NCBI RefSeq assembly: GCF_002878395.1
Contig: NC_061121.1
Location: 129,457,888 to 129,521,887 of the forward strand
Length of the DNA: 64,000 nt
Direction: 5' to 3'
Source: Capsicum annuum
Taxonomy: Eukaryota > Streptophyta > Magnoliopsida > Solanales > Solanaceae
This document shows, in pieces, positions 36,950 to 49,560 of this stretch (within the stretch, counting starts at the first letter, position 1; the number at the start of each line of letters is the position of its first letter). The position numbers and the translations under genes are program-made. The notes beneath the pieces were generated by a model, which worked only from the letters and a program-made list of their open reading frames with translations, was not told where the DNA came from and ran no database searches.

Positions 36950-39333
36950 TGGCTAATTGAAGTCCTAGTCGTAAAACAACATCATTTTAGCACTTGGTGG
37001 ATGGAGAAGATGGTCAATTTGACAATTGTCAATTTCCAGTGGCCTAACGCGATTATGATGCGTCGCACTAAAGTTCCAGTTCCCAACTAGTGGGACAACA
37101 GGATGGCTCTACATTGCGGTGACTACCGGATTCCCATATGTCAATTTTCAGTGAGCCACCGTGATAGTGGCGCATTGCGGTAGCCCATAAAATCAAGTTC
37201 CCAGTTTAATTTTTCAGCTTCACACTGAATTTAAAAAGGGTATTTTGGACTTCTTCCAACTCTCTTAAACCATGAAAACACCGAATTAAAGTCATTTACA
37301 AGCATTCTATGAAGTCTCTGTCAAGTTTTATCTCAACAAAAACCCAAAGCATCCAAAACCTCTTCCAAGAATCTCAAGAATCCACCATAGATTTTCTAAA
37401 TTGAGTCAAGATTCAAGGTTCCCAAGTCAAAGGATTCAAGAACCCTCATTCACGAGTACGAATAGAGTTCCAAAAGTGAGAGTTCATCCAAAGCTTCTAA
37501 TTCAAGGTATGTGGGGTTTTGAACAAGGGTAATCCTTTTCCTCTTGTACCCAAAGGCTTATTTAAACTATAATTCTCTGCAATTTATGAGATTTTACATG
37601 AAATTGAATTGGGGGGTTTCACCTATTAATATTTGTTGCAAGCTTTTGATGATTCTCTTTAATTGAGAGTCTAATGGCATGATTGTTACATGTTTTCTTG
37701 TGAAATTGCAGCTGGGTCTATACCCCATGATTTTAGTCCTTGAGAACTAAATAGTTGAAATGTTTGTATATGAGTGTTGATATTTTGAGATAAATTGCTG
37801 AAATTTTCAGATTTCTACATAAGTTATGAATCTATATGCTATCTATTACGCTTTTGATGAGTTCTAACTTGAGATTAAATAATGGGTTATTAAGCCCCAA
37901 TGAAGACTTGAGATTTTATGAAGTATTGTGCTATAAGCACCCATGGTTTGAGCATTCTGAGATTATTGAGAAATGTTTTGACCTATTGGTTATTGAGTTT
38001 TGAAATCTACTTTGCTACATGAGATTATAGATTTGATTATTCGATTTTAATTGAACCATGAGATAATTCTAAAGTGGATTTTCATGAGATGAGTGAGATA
38101 AACTAAAGGGTTTTGTATTTAGGACCGAGTTGGGTAAGTTACCACGGTTACCCCAGAACTATGTGCCACAGTAGGTTTGTCCTACTGTTGAGATGATTGT
38201 TAGACCTAAGGCCGAGATATTGTGCTCGAGGCCGAGATAAGTGATCACTGAGTTAAGGTTATACTCCTTGGCAAGTGTATGATTTTTCTCCTCAATGTGA
38301 GGTCTCTTAGGAGGAAAAAATGTTGGACTCCATATAGCTTGCATGGTTTATGTCTATTATGAGAATCTCCCTTAAAACTGAAGTTTTGAGATAAGTTATT
38401 TTCCTTTGAAACTAAAATACTTTCCCTTGATATGAGTATTTTTCCCTAAATCTTGAAATGATATATTTTCCTAAAGTGAATGAAATGCCTTCAAGTATGT
38501 TCCTAGGTTATATGATTCCGAATTCCAAGTATTTGAGTTCAAAAGAGTTATGAATTCTTGAGTATAAAAGAATTTTTACTCTCCATGAGACATATGCATG
38601 AATTGAAAGTATTGGTTAAAGTTTCCTTTAGCCTTGAGTAATTATACTAAGAGAAGAGTACAAATTTCAAAGTTAAAAGTATAATGATTCACGAGATTAT
38701 GTTACATGTTCCATTTTACATAATTTACGAGCTTTGCATTTTATACTTATTCAAGCCATGTGATTCATTAATTATTAAATCCATGATTTGATTAAAAAGT
38801 ATTGATGTTTTTTTATATAAATTTATGCACCCCCACATACTTAGTACATTCTCAAGTGCGGATCTACATATACGTCTATGTGCTACATTTTCTTATAATG
38901 TAGGTTTAGGTGCTCAGTCCCAACCTCGTCAGTGATTTCTTAGTAACTCTATCTACATTCCTACAGTGGTGAGTCCTTATGGTTCTAGGACCTATATTCA
39001 GACATCTCCATATTTTGAGAGACTATATTGTTATTTCCAGTTCATTTCGAGTCAGTTGGGGATTTGTTCCAACGGCTCTATAGTTCATTGATTAGTAGAG
39101 GCTTTGTTAGACTAGTTATCAAATTGCAGTTGTGTTGTGATATCTAGTATGGTGGTCATTTGGACTGAGAATTTTCTATGTATTTCTTTTCATATGATAT
39201 GACTATGCTAGTGTTTGAATTATTTCATCTTCAAATGAGAGTTATTAGTAGAAATAGGCTCAAAGGGTTAGCTTGGGGCTACTTGTAGCCTTAAGCACCG
39301 TGTGACATCTCGAGAGATGATTTCGGGTTGTCA
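36950..39333 (+). mobile_element. LTR Y inside element S (start approximate)
   Basis: A plus-strand gypsy LTR of about 2.4 kb ending GATTTCGGGTTGTCA. It has a U3 with two CG-rich blocks (37047-37068 and 37157-37187), a leader with CAAGAATCTCAAGAATCC-like phrases, and a long AT-rich tail with internal GAGATTAT/GAGAT repeats (37960-38110). No primer binding site or polypurine tract adjoins it, so it is probably solo. It separates minus-strand coding scraps of S at 36635-36790 and 39334-39529. The 61-codon minus frame at 38159 is not a gene. Confidence 0.65.
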
Positions 39334-39529
39334 TAATGCCCTTTAACCCTCTCCATATCTTGGTGATAAATTTTTGTCTATTCTTTTCTCCCTTCAATAA
39401 CCTTTCTTGTGACTCTCAGAGGTTCATATGTGATACTTCCAAGGTCGAATATGCTCTTTCCAATTTGGTGACCCTAGAACCTAAGTTCTTCATCTCCTCC
39501 TGATATATTTCATAGTTAGACTGAGCCAT
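39334..39529 (-). pseudogene. Coiled-coil ORF remnant in element S
   Basis: From an ATG at 39527-39529 the minus frame reads MAQSNYEIYQEEMKNLGSRV and TKLERAYSTLEVSHMNL, a stop, then ESQERLLKGEKNRQKFITKI. The spacing of L, V, L and A residues fits a short coiled coil, as seen in gag or accessory proteins of Tat/Athila-type elements. I cannot name it. It runs into LTR Y. Confidence 0.45.
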
Positions 39530-41045
39530 ATATGATTAGCGAATAGTGGAGGAGTATCCTGGCCCTTAGGGCAGTACTGGAGCTATTTACTAGACAACAG
39601 AAATCCTGTCAAGGAATTTTTTGAACTTCACTAGCGCTTTGTCCATTAGTTTACAAAAGCAAGGCTCTGGATTCGTCTAAGTCTCCCATTCTGTAGATGA
39701 GTACCTGTATATGGGACACTTTGAACCTTTTTTAATATTTTCAAAGCAAAAAGTATGCTAGATTAACAAGACAAGTACATGTGGCACTATTATAGTAGAT
39801 TCTGGGGTGAAAATAGATGTGCAATAAGTTAGGTTTCAATAGGAAGCTATCCTTAGGTATGGCGATCGCGGAGCATTTATTGCAATTGTGCTACTGCGGT
39901 CACTGTCATCAAGGCCGCGGTTACGATACAAGAAACCACAGCCCACAATTCTACCATTGTTCAAAAACCATGAACTGAACATCAACTTTTTCTTCCAACT
40001 AGGTGTACAATATCATGATAAGATAAACTAAGCCTAGATAGCAAGATTGCAGCTCCAAAATTGATGGAATTCATGATGAATCAATTGGCAAGTAATGTAC
40101 ACCTATTGTACACGTCAATTATAACCAGTCTAGTTTAGAATGTGGGTAGTGAAGACATCTCTAAATGACGTGTAGACACCCTACAACTGCTAACCAAAAT
40201 TATAATTTCAAATAAGCATAGTTTTTTCATTATAACACTATTTTAAGCTCATTTATAGATACATGTCCTAAGCCTATAATAATAGTGAATATAAGGGAGT
40301 TTGAGACTACATACCAGGTAACTGATGCAAAAGAACTGAAATGAAACCTTGGATATTCTTGAGAGGGCACAAATCTTAGGGAACTTATGAGAAAATTTAA
40401 AACTAAGGTGTATGGGTGCATGAAATTTTAATGGTCTTTTTAATCATAGTCACTTGCTATTGCTGTGCCATTTACGCAATCGCGGTCACATGTTCTCCAT
40501 ATTTACGAAGGCATGGACTGTGGTCGCGGTAACTGAGACCAAGAATCTGAGGTTTCTGCTTGTCCTACTTAGTCCATTTGCTAAATTCACACATCCATTC
40601 TTTCCATATTCAAAATAAATTTCCCTAAGTACAAATATTTTATGGACTATGCCTGCACACAAACAGTAAAAAATCAAAATCCATCCTAGAATACGTAAAT
40701 AAAAAAGGATATGGGCCACTTTTAGTGGCATGATGGATTGCCTCCCATCTAGCACTTAGTTTAATGCCACAACATTATGGTTTAACTCCTTCCCTTTATG
40801 TATCCACTTATAAAATTTGAATCTCCATACCATCTTTCGTTAAATAGGTAATGAGCGGCAGAAGGAAAAAAATTCAAATCAACCAAGATGAAACTTAGAA
40901 GAGGTGGTAAAATTGCATGAAAGCATCTCTCTCTCCATTTTGAAGACTTGAACTTTTTAACCAACTTCACACCGATCTTATAAATTATCTTCTTGGGTTA
41001 AATTTAGCACATCAATCTACTTTGGATGTTCAGTATCTTATCCTT
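39530..41045 (-). other. Element S interior with CG-rich blocks, no gene called
   Basis: Holds two CG-rich blocks (39858-39920, 40465-40535) that resemble the LTR block at 34431-34545. Near 40735-40765 the minus strand reads GTGCTAGATGGGAGGCAATC, a phrase I associate with the untranslated DNA after pol in Tat/Athila-like elements. Minus frames at 40230, 40486 and 40782 (62-89 codons) show no domain. Confidence 0.45.
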
Positions 41046-41890
41046 TCATTGATGAGGCTCCATGTACTCCTTTGGAATGATAAACTGCACAATATAAGAG
41101 TGGAACACCACCTCCCCACAATCCTCCATTTGGTCAAAAGGATGAATCCTCATCACATCCTCTATGCCCAATATTGTAGAGTGGGTTGAATAAGGTCCAA
41201 CACCTAACTTTGGGTTTGCTTCCTCCAAAGCATTGTCACCCCAAAATGAGCTAGAGGTATCATAAGAGGTTTTCTTTGCCTCTTCTTTTGACTCTAGTCA
41301 CATTTTATTTATTATTGCTTCTTCTCCCTCATATAAGTTGGATGATTTTGATGTCATTGAGGAATCCTTGCTACCAAGATCATCATCATAGCTTGGATTC
41401 TCTTTATGATAATACTTTTCTCGAGTATTTGGAAAGTTAGTGATAGATTCAAGCTTTTCTTCTTTGCCTAATAGCTTTTTCTTTATAATTTTCCATTCTT
41501 TGTACATGTATTCAATATGATCCCCCATTACATCTACCCAATACAAGATGGCTAGTAACATTGGGTCATAGCTGCTGGACTCGGTCCATTGTTCTTTCTA
41601 TTTCTCATCATATGACCTAATAAACTCATAAGAAGATCTATCCATTAGGTTAGTATAATAAGAGAAGTGGGAGTTTCGATAATCTACCTAATTTCCTTAT
41701 AGACGTCCACACATGGGGCAACCATACTCCCAATCAGACTGAGATGGTGAAATTTTTCCCCGAGGAGCATAAAACAATCTCTCCGAAAGTGTGATACGTC
41801 AAAAATATGAACATGGGGTTCACGGTATGACTTCCAACTATTCAACTCATATTTGTTCGAAGATTCCATCAAGAAAAGCATATACAAAAA
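41046..41890 (-). pseudogene. Degenerate first ORF of element S, function unknown
   Basis: Three minus frames follow one another after the primer binding site: 41684-41887, 41298-41561 and 41046-41228. The middle one is charged and polar (KKKLLGKEEKLESITNFPNT, then DDDLGSKDSSMTSKSSNLYE). The last contains GIEDVMRIHPFDQMEDCGEV and IIPKEYMEPHQ. Position suggests a gag-like protein, but I see no capsid domain or zinc knuckle, so the identity stays open. Confidence 0.5.
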
Positions 41891-41989
41891 AAAGCTACTT
41901 ACAAATAAAAATCACGAACACATATATACAATCTTGAATTCAAGCAAGTAAGATCAAATTCCAAACTAACTTAACACATCAAATCGTTT

Positions 41990-42005
41990 CCCAACAACAA
42001 CGCCA
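41990..42005 (-). promoter_or_regulatory. Primer binding site of element S (tRNA-Asp type)
   Basis: The minus strand reads TGGCGTTGTTGTTGGG. The complement of the plant tRNA-Asp 3' end is TGGCGCCGTTGCCGGG, used by Athila/Tat-type elements. All four differences are C-to-T. Confidence 0.82.
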
Positions 42006-42009
42006 GTTT

Positions 42010-43536
42010 TTATAATGTTCAACTTGCACATCAATTAAGTGGAAGGTGGTCATCGTCAATAAATTTAGCAAACATTAGATAGAGGGTCGAATCCATAAGG
42101 AACAATATGAATGGCGATAAAATTATTTCAAAATGATAGATATGAGTTAAATTCAACTAGATGTCAGAAAAAGATAAAATAGGGGAGGTGAGTTCCAACA
42201 CTAATGTTTATTGGATTTTCTAGTATAAATTCGGTGCTACAAATAATTATAGGTTTAACAATTATGCACGGATCTTGGGATTATGTGTTACTAAGAGAGT
42301 GACATGTGAGAGCTAATTATAAATATCACTTCAATAATCCAAATATGGGTAGCCTTGGTTATAGGTTTTGATGTTATCCTATCAATGAAACACCAAACTT
42401 TCACCCATTGATTCTTTCAAAAACCTAATAGGTGTGTTAAATAATTTGTAACCACAAGATCAATCAAGGCATCCTTATTTCAAGAATGATGTCCACAGAA
42501 TAGTTAACATCATGATCATCCTTATGTGTAAGATAGTGAAAATTTGTCAAACTACACACATATTTTTCTATCATTGCTTTGGTCCCCACATCCCTCTTTC
42601 CAGGATGACATGGACTCTAAAGTTCACCTAAAAACCTTATTTCAAATATGGAATTGAACTTCCTAGATCTTGGATATTTAACTCACAAAACCCATGTGGG
42701 TATTTGGAGCTTTAACCCATCAAATCCAGAAAAATAGAGTAGCAACAATAGAACCCATAAATATGAACTACCAAATAGATGCTAACAATAAAAATTTACA
42801 CACACTTGAACCCAAATTCACACATAACCCCAAGACGGAGATTTAAATACACATATGATACACAAGCATAGATATACCAATAATCTACATTGAATCAAAG
42901 TTATAGAATATCTAAAAGAATGTTACTTCAAACTTGACTCTCCCATAATATCAACAGTGAAAGTGAGAAAATCTTTCACTTAGAAAGTTTTCAATGTGTG
43001 CTTCACCCAAAATTTACAAAGTATTTTCTTGTCCACAAATAGAGGATATAAAGTCTCAAGCCAAAAACAAAAAAAATAAGGAAAGAAGGGATATGATGGA
43101 ATGAATAAAACATCAAATTAGAGTTTTAGTCATTTTGTTCAAATTAGGATCAACAAGTACAATTATAATTTTGCCCTTTGGCTGAACATTTTAGCCAAGC
43201 CGCGATCATGCATTCTGGTAGTGATCGCATCTACATGGTTATAATTGACCTCCACAATCGTGGTTGATTGAACATCTAGACTTACCGCAACCACAACCAT
43301 TGGACCTTGACCACGGTAACTAATGCTATTTCACTGCAGGTCTTGAGCTGCACTTTTTATGCTTAATTTTGTTCATTTCAATCTGTAGTCCTTATTCTTT
43401 TGTATTTTAAACTTCTATACCTGCAAAGAGTTGATATTAGAGAATTAAATAAAAATTTTTTCTCATCTAATCATTAGAAACATGTTAATGTAAACTAAAA
43501 CTAAGTTTGAATGAATGGTAAAATCACCACTCATTA
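42010..43536 (-). mobile_element. 5' LTR of element S
   Basis: Parallel to 33239-34748 over its whole length, including the CG-rich block (43195-43320). Its outer end reads CTCATTA where the other LTR reads CTCATCA. The inner end lies a few bases before the primer binding site. Confidence 0.83.
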
Positions 43537-43619
43537 GGGCCCAATCTCATACCTTCAAACATTCTTGTTATTTCTATCCATTTACTTAAATGGACGAAAA
43601 TACTTTTAGTAGTATATAT
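43537..43619 (+). mobile_element. Last part of the second R internal region
   Basis: GGCCCAATCTCATACCTTCA and the following 60 bases match 26070-26156 at the end of the first R unit. This shows that S sits inside an R element. Confidence 0.8.
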
Positions 43620-46213
43620 TATAATGGCCCTCTATATCATTTCCTTAGTTTTCATGAAATTCTACGGTTTTAACCCTTCCCATTTCTTTTATAGGTCTTT
43701 TATGATTTTCCAAAATTGTTAGTTTGGTTATCAAATAGTTTATTTTGGGTTTTTGACTCATTTCCATATTTTGGAGCTTTCACTATTAAGGAATTTGTCA
43801 CAGAGTGAAAGTCCTAGTAAACGACCTCAGATAAGAACTCTAATAGTGTCATTAGCTATGAAAACATTGATTTTTTTATAGGTGGCCTTTTGTTTGCGTA
43901 ATGAGGCTTTCAAACTCATTTTGGGCTATTGGGTGGATTTTGGTTAATTATCCCTTTGGGTGTGTGACCCATATTTTATTGAAGCGACCTTAGATGAAAA
44001 TTTTATTGGCTTTGTTAAATTCTTAAATGTCTCTTTTAGGTGTGATGCATAGTTAGTTGGGGTCTCGATCCTATATATTCGTTTAAACAAGAATTAGTTA
44101 AAATTTCCTAAAAAAGGTCCAGGAGGTTAATTTATTGTAGACCATTTTTCCTAAATTTAATTACTCCACTAGTTCCAAAAAATATTTTATGATCAATTCG
44201 CACTATTGGTTCATGTTCATAGGGTTCTGTTTGAGTTTTGATGGTTAAAAACCAGTTTTGAAGTTATTGGTGCTGGTGTGGCTACTTTAGCTGTCGTTGA
44301 TCATTACACCAATTGTTAAAGGGACCATGTGACCGCTTTAGCGATATTTCTACCTTCTAATTAGACCTTTTTAGTGTTCATTACTGAGTATTAGACCCAA
44401 ACCAAACCAAATATGCATTTTATACATTTTGGGAGTTAAAAACCTTTGATTTTGATGATTCTGAATGTGTTTCCTCGTATAATCATTGTTTATGTGATCA
44501 TAACTTCATATTCTCATTTTCTAATAGTTAACCATTTCTTTTTTCATAATTTCTAACTAAAATTATGAGTCAATCCTTTCATCTGCCATTGTTGTTGCAT
44601 GAGAAATTCTGGGAAATCATCTATTAAGGCTAGGGTAAGATAATTCAAAATCTCTTGACCATTTTCCAATGTTTTTTCCCGTCAAATTTTCACATTTCCT
44701 TGTAAATTTTTAGAAATTAGTTTTTAATTTTTCATATAATTGTAGGCTTCTTTGGGCCTCAATTCAAGCTCCATGTGTGCTGAATTTTTTAGCACACATT
44801 CCTTGTCCTTCAAAGGTCCTCATGGTGTTTTTAAGTTTTTATTACTTTTACCGGCCTCATAAATTTATTCTTGACCTAAATTTCAACCCGACCCTTGCTT
44901 TAGAAAAATGGGTCTTATTTCACTCCTTATGACACTTAAATTACTATATTTATTGTGTGGTTACAATTTGGGATCGTTGAGCAAAAGGGGATGATTTACG
45001 GATGATTCGACGAGTTGTGTTTCGCCATCAAGGTAGGATTTTGTCTAAACTTTTTCACTAGAAGTTGTATTATATATTGCATGTTATTTACGGATGTTTT
45101 GATATGATTATGGGTAGACTTCCATGACTTAGCCTAATTTTGAATTTTAGGGATAGAAGTGTGGATCGACCCCTAAGGTGAATTACTTGTCATGCCTTTA
45201 GGTTCCTATTTCTCTAGTTTATGTGTATATTAGACAGTTGAGGCTAATTCCCCTTTACTCTATGGGATACTTCTTGACTTGGTGGATTTGTACAATTTTC
45301 CGAATTATACTATTGTTGTAAGTTAGGTATGTATTAGTGGGCTCAAGGTTGTGATTATGATATTAGTCGGATTCCAATAGAATCTTTTATCCTCTTAAGG
45401 GATGTAGTAATAGTCTATGGATGCTTAGGCTCTTATAAATTTATTATTTGTATACTAGTGATGGCATTTCCTAGACTCGTTACACTCATACTTAATGGCA
45501 TGGTTTAAACTAAATCTTTGTTCTACTATTATTTTTCCTAAAAAGGGATTAATTCCCACTTTTCACTTTTAAACAGTCTTTCATAATGTTAATCATACAC
45601 CATTAAGGATGATTTATGATTTTTGAGATTAAAAATGGTGCTTTAGAGATTTGACAGTGATAAATTCTAATCCATAATTTTACTACCACTACTTATTTTA
45701 TTCTAGGGAGATTCCAACTATTTCTACTATTTGATAGTGATTTAGACATAGAGTTGATCTCGAGCAACAAATTTTTAGACAAACACAATTTTAGTCAAGG
45801 TTTAAATTAAAGAATTTACCATATATACATCTCTATACTACTAGAAGGAGTAGATTGATGAGGATGATGCTGATGATTGAAATCATAGATCGGCACCATG
45901 TCGATGTATGGGTACTCTCAAACCCCCTTAGGTCCCATTAATTCATGATCCATCATGTTGATAAAGAAAGGTCACCTAAGGTCCTACATTTATGAGTCAT
46001 TGATTTGGAGGAAGTTTATATATTGGGTTACTTTATGAGATATAGATTGATTGTGGTATTATATATTAACTTTGCATTCATTCTTGCATGTGTTTTACCA
46101 ATCACCAACATGTTATTTGTTATATATACTTATAATCCTAATGGGTATTGCATAGGTATAGGTTATGAGCATTGTTTGTTTTGCGCTCTGTGCTGATTAA
46201 GCCTTCTGAGTTT
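43620..46213 (+). mobile_element. LTR R4 (3' end missing)
   Basis: Starts TATAATGGCCCTC and follows LTR R3 to the phrase CCTTCTGAGTTTT, which matches R3 near 28790. The last 1 kb is absent because LTR T begins at 46214. It is the 3' LTR of the second R unit. The 63-codon frame at 46005 has no domain. Confidence 0.75.
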
Positions 46214-48023
46214 TGTGACACACCTAAAACTAGGCCACATCATTTGGGAACCTTAAGCGCATATGAATGAGAGGTTGCCCTGATAACACATCACAATCAT
46301 CACATCAATCACAAGGGTCGGGTAAATACCGACCGCATAATGGGATAATGGAAAACATACTACAAGTCATAAATTAAACATGTCTAAACACTTCATTATG
46401 TTAATCAACTAACCAATATACCCAAGTCAACAATTATCCACATTACCTTAATACAAACCAAAGTTTCGAAATGTGTATGTTGGGACAAGCCCCTAACAAT
46501 AGCCAAACCTAGCACAGACAAGACTAAGTCTAAAGATAGGAGACCAAGATGGAATATTTTCTTAAGTACGGAAGCTCACCACTCCCAATAAAATGTATGA
46601 ACCACTTTGATTGCCTAATTTTTGTGTAACATGAGAAGAAAATGCTTTGTCCCCTGTGTGGAAAAATAGCGTTCAAAGATGGTTAGTAGTTAGAATGCTA
46701 GAATTTAACTCAAGGATAATAATAAAATAGAATCATCATTCAACAACAAGTCAATATATATCATATTCAAGCACATTCATAACATTAACCATACATATAG
46801 ACATATCACATGCTAACCAAGGGGGCATGTCTTATCACCAATTTTGAAGCACTCATTTATGATACATGCAATGGAAGACACCAACGTTCCGCACTTATAT
46901 ATATAAGAGTTTATCATTTGTCATAGGACTTTAACCATATTCATATATCATTAATTAAGGGACTCTAACCAAACACACCCCATTTATGTGAGGGACTCTA
47001 ACAACATAATCATCCATTCAAGTGAGGGACTTCAACCACTCACACACATTTATATAAGTGAGGTGCTCTAACCACTCACACATATTCATTCAAGTAAGGG
47101 ACTAACCAAATGTTCTCATATTTTGCAAGGGACTCTAACCTCATTAAATGTTAGATAGGGGACCCTAACCCCAAGCCAATTTATTTGACAAAGGACTTAG
47201 ACTTCATAAGATCTTATTATGTAAGGGACTTTATCCACAAACAATTTCATTAGGCAATGGACTTTAACCTCAATCCATAAACACTATCATTAGACAATAT
47301 TGGACCTTTAACCCTTTGTCCAGGCATCCACATACATTTAATTCCACACATATGGACCTTAACCCACTTAGCCAATTTAACACCATACTTGACCAGATGG
47401 TCCTTATGGCAACCTTCATTGCTAAACCATTTGAATAGGCCAATGACTTAATTAACCTCATCATATAATTTAAACTATGGTCCTCAAGACCATTTTGATC
47501 CATTCACACGTTATTGTCAATTCTATACCACAATTTAGTTTAACACACAATTCAAGTTCATTTTCACATTAGGGACTTTAACCTCCTACTTATTTATCAC
47601 ACCATCGAGATCATCAATTATACAATACATGGATTTTTTTACCTTCGTAGTATCATTTATCAACAACTCATACATATTTTACCATTATTCTAGTTCAAAA
47701 TCTCATTCTCATATAACTAGACATCTCACTTAGATATTTTCACAAATACATTGTGTACATGCCTTTACCAAGTCTAATTTTTTGGTAGAAGTCATCAAGA
47801 CTAGGGTTACTCAAGAAACATATGTTACACCACATATAAAAATCATTCACGTGTGGAAACTACCATCAATAACATGTGTAAACACAAGTCTAAGCAAGAA
47901 TCATCATTATTCATCATTAGGCAATAATACCCTTTTCATTGATTTCAAAATGACAATGCGTATTTAGAAATCTAACTGTGAAATACATAGGCTTAGAGTT
48001 ATTTATCAAGGGGAATATTTACA
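46214..48023 (-). mobile_element. LTR T, minus strand
   Basis: Begins TGTGACACACC and ends TTTACA; on the minus strand it would start TGTAAATATTCCCC, so TG...CA ends are present. No coding seen. The flanks AGTTT and TGCCT do not match; the next LTR (U) begins at once, so the right flank may have been replaced. The frames at 47270 and 47782 have no domain. Confidence 0.65.
46950..47600. repeat. Degenerate tandem repeat in LTR T
   Basis: The phrase GGGACTCTAACCA and variants such as GGGACTTCAACCA and GGACTTTAACCTC recur about every 40-55 bases, often with CACACATATTCATTCAAGTG between. About a dozen units are visible, more decayed to the right. Confidence 0.75.
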
Positions 48024-48776
48024 TGCCTCTAAAACCCCGTATCATACTTAACTTAGATTAGCTCCTTGCATGCATAAGTGGCTTAAAGCCTAAAAATTTC
48101 ACCAAGTGTTGGGGAATTAGTCTTATTTTTGGCCTCTTAACTTTGAGGATTTTAAAATTGAACTTCCTAACCCTGAGACACAGGTTTTTGAGTTAATTCA
48201 TGTTCAAGGATGTAAGAATCATGTCTCGAGGAACTTTTTGATTTTTTAGATGAGGATTAGGCAGTGTTTTGATTTCAATTCACGCAGCTCACCGCAATAG
48301 TGGCACGTTACAGTGTCTATAGTGACGGCATCCTTATCACATTGCGGTACCCCTTTAAACCATATTATAGTGGGGAATTTAATTTCTTAGGGGGCTACGA
48401 CGTCTTTCCCCTTCAACCCAATTCATAAATCCGTGGCTTAAAGCTTTAGGTAGGGAATTAGTTGCCCCTATTCTCCAATCTCCTATAAAAAAAACCCTAC
48501 CCCTTCCTCAATATCATCAAATTCATTTCTTTCTCTCCAAGGAAACCAAGAAATCAAGTTCCCAAATTCAAGAACCCCAACGAAGCTAAATGAATTGTAT
48601 TTCTCTAAGGGTTTATGGTTTAAGGTATGCGTGATGCTCATCCATGGGACATTTTTACCCATGGAGTCCAAGAATCCATTTTATGTTTTAAATTATGAAT
48701 CTTACATAATTATGATGAACTATATCCATGAAGCTCTTATGAATTTTAATTATAAATTATGTTTGCATGTGAAAGA
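48024..48776 (+). mobile_element. 5' LTR of element U, truncated
   Basis: Matches 61135-61885 from the LTR start through U3, TATA region and leader, to TATAAATTATGTTTGCATGTG. It then departs into gag leader sequence, so about 1.4 kb of LTR, the primer binding site and some leader have been deleted. The 62- and 73-codon frames here are chance readings of leader DNA. Confidence 0.75.
48484..48490 (+). promoter_or_regulatory. TATA box of the U 5' LTR
   Basis: TATAAAA in TCTCCTATAAAAAA. The partner LTR reads CTCTAAAATAA at the same place (61590 area), so only the 5' copy keeps a good box. Confidence 0.55.
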
Positions 48777-48839
48777 AGGGAAACTTTTCCTAAAACTGGA
48801 AGGAAGGATGAGTTAAAAAAAGTGTAGCCATGTCATGGG

Positions 48840-49560
48840 AACTACCCCACACCTCCACCTGTTTAGAAAGATATCCTGAATAACAATATCTCTCATGATG
48901 AGTTCATAGTTGTATTTACTACCTTTGGTCATTTAGTAGCTTTTCAGAACAATCAACATGGTATTTACCCAGCTAACCTTGTGGCAAACACAACTACAAC
49001 TAGGATCCGGGATTTTACTCTGATGAATCTTCCTTTATTTTTGGGATCCAAGTCTTAGGAAGATCATTAAGAGTTTCTTGATATCCTTTAGAAGTTGGTT
49101 GATATCATGGATGTCACTTCGAGTGATAGTGCCGAGTTGGCTACTTACCAGTTTTAGGATATATCTTATACGTGGTATAAGAAGTAGAAGGAGAATAGGG
49201 GTGCTGTGGCAGGCCTGTAGAGTGGGATGAGTGTGCCACAACCTTTTTTATAAAGGTTCTTTCCTTTAGATTAGAGGTAATCTAAGGTGCTAGAGTTCAT
49301 TAATTTAAAGTAGGGTAATATGAGTGTGAAGGACTACTCCCTTACGTTTACTAAGTTGGCGAGGTATGCTTCTTTCATGGTGTCTAATAATAGGTGTAGA
49401 ATAAGTAAGCTTTTTTTTGGTGTAGCTGATAGTGTAGAAAAGAAGTGTAGGATTTCTATGCTGATTAAGGAGATGGACATTTCTAGGCTTATAGTTCATG
49501 CTCAATAGATTGAGGAATAGAAGCTTAAGAAGAGAGAGGTAGAATATGAGGGCTAGAACA
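48840..49560 (+). pseudogene. Gag (capsid) remnant of element U
   Basis: One frame carries TTTTRIRDFTLMNLPLFLGS at the start of the capsid domain. VTSSDSAELATYQF, FFPLD, KVLEFINLK and MSVKDYSLTFTKLARYASFM follow. It ends with RISMLIKEMDISRLIVHAQ. This is the gag of a Tekay/Del-like chromovirus with the usual block order. Several stops (for instance after LGSKS, after HAQ) break it, and the middle around 49180-49290 is poorly kept. The capsid would package element RNA in the cytoplasm. Confidence 0.9.

Larger units (their letters stand above)
33239..43536 (-). mobile_element. Element S: 10.3 kb LTR retrotransposon, decayed
   Basis: Two direct 1.5 kb repeats bound it (33239-34748 and 42010-43536). 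On the minus strand the 5' LTR is followed by an Asp-type primer binding site and the 3' LTR is preceded by a purine-rich tract. The flanking R internal sequence continues across it: 43537-43619 matches the last 85 bases of the first R unit. In the interior only short unrecognised frames remain; no RT or integrase is visible. A sample of the two LTRs differs at 7 of 72 sites. It holds LTR Y, so its own length without Y is about 7.9 kb. Confidence 0.85.

Noticed and set aside
46950..47600. Spaced repeats that could look like a CRISPR array or centromeric satellite
   Set aside because: Units are imperfect, spacers are part of the repeat, and they lie inside an LTR of a plant genome.
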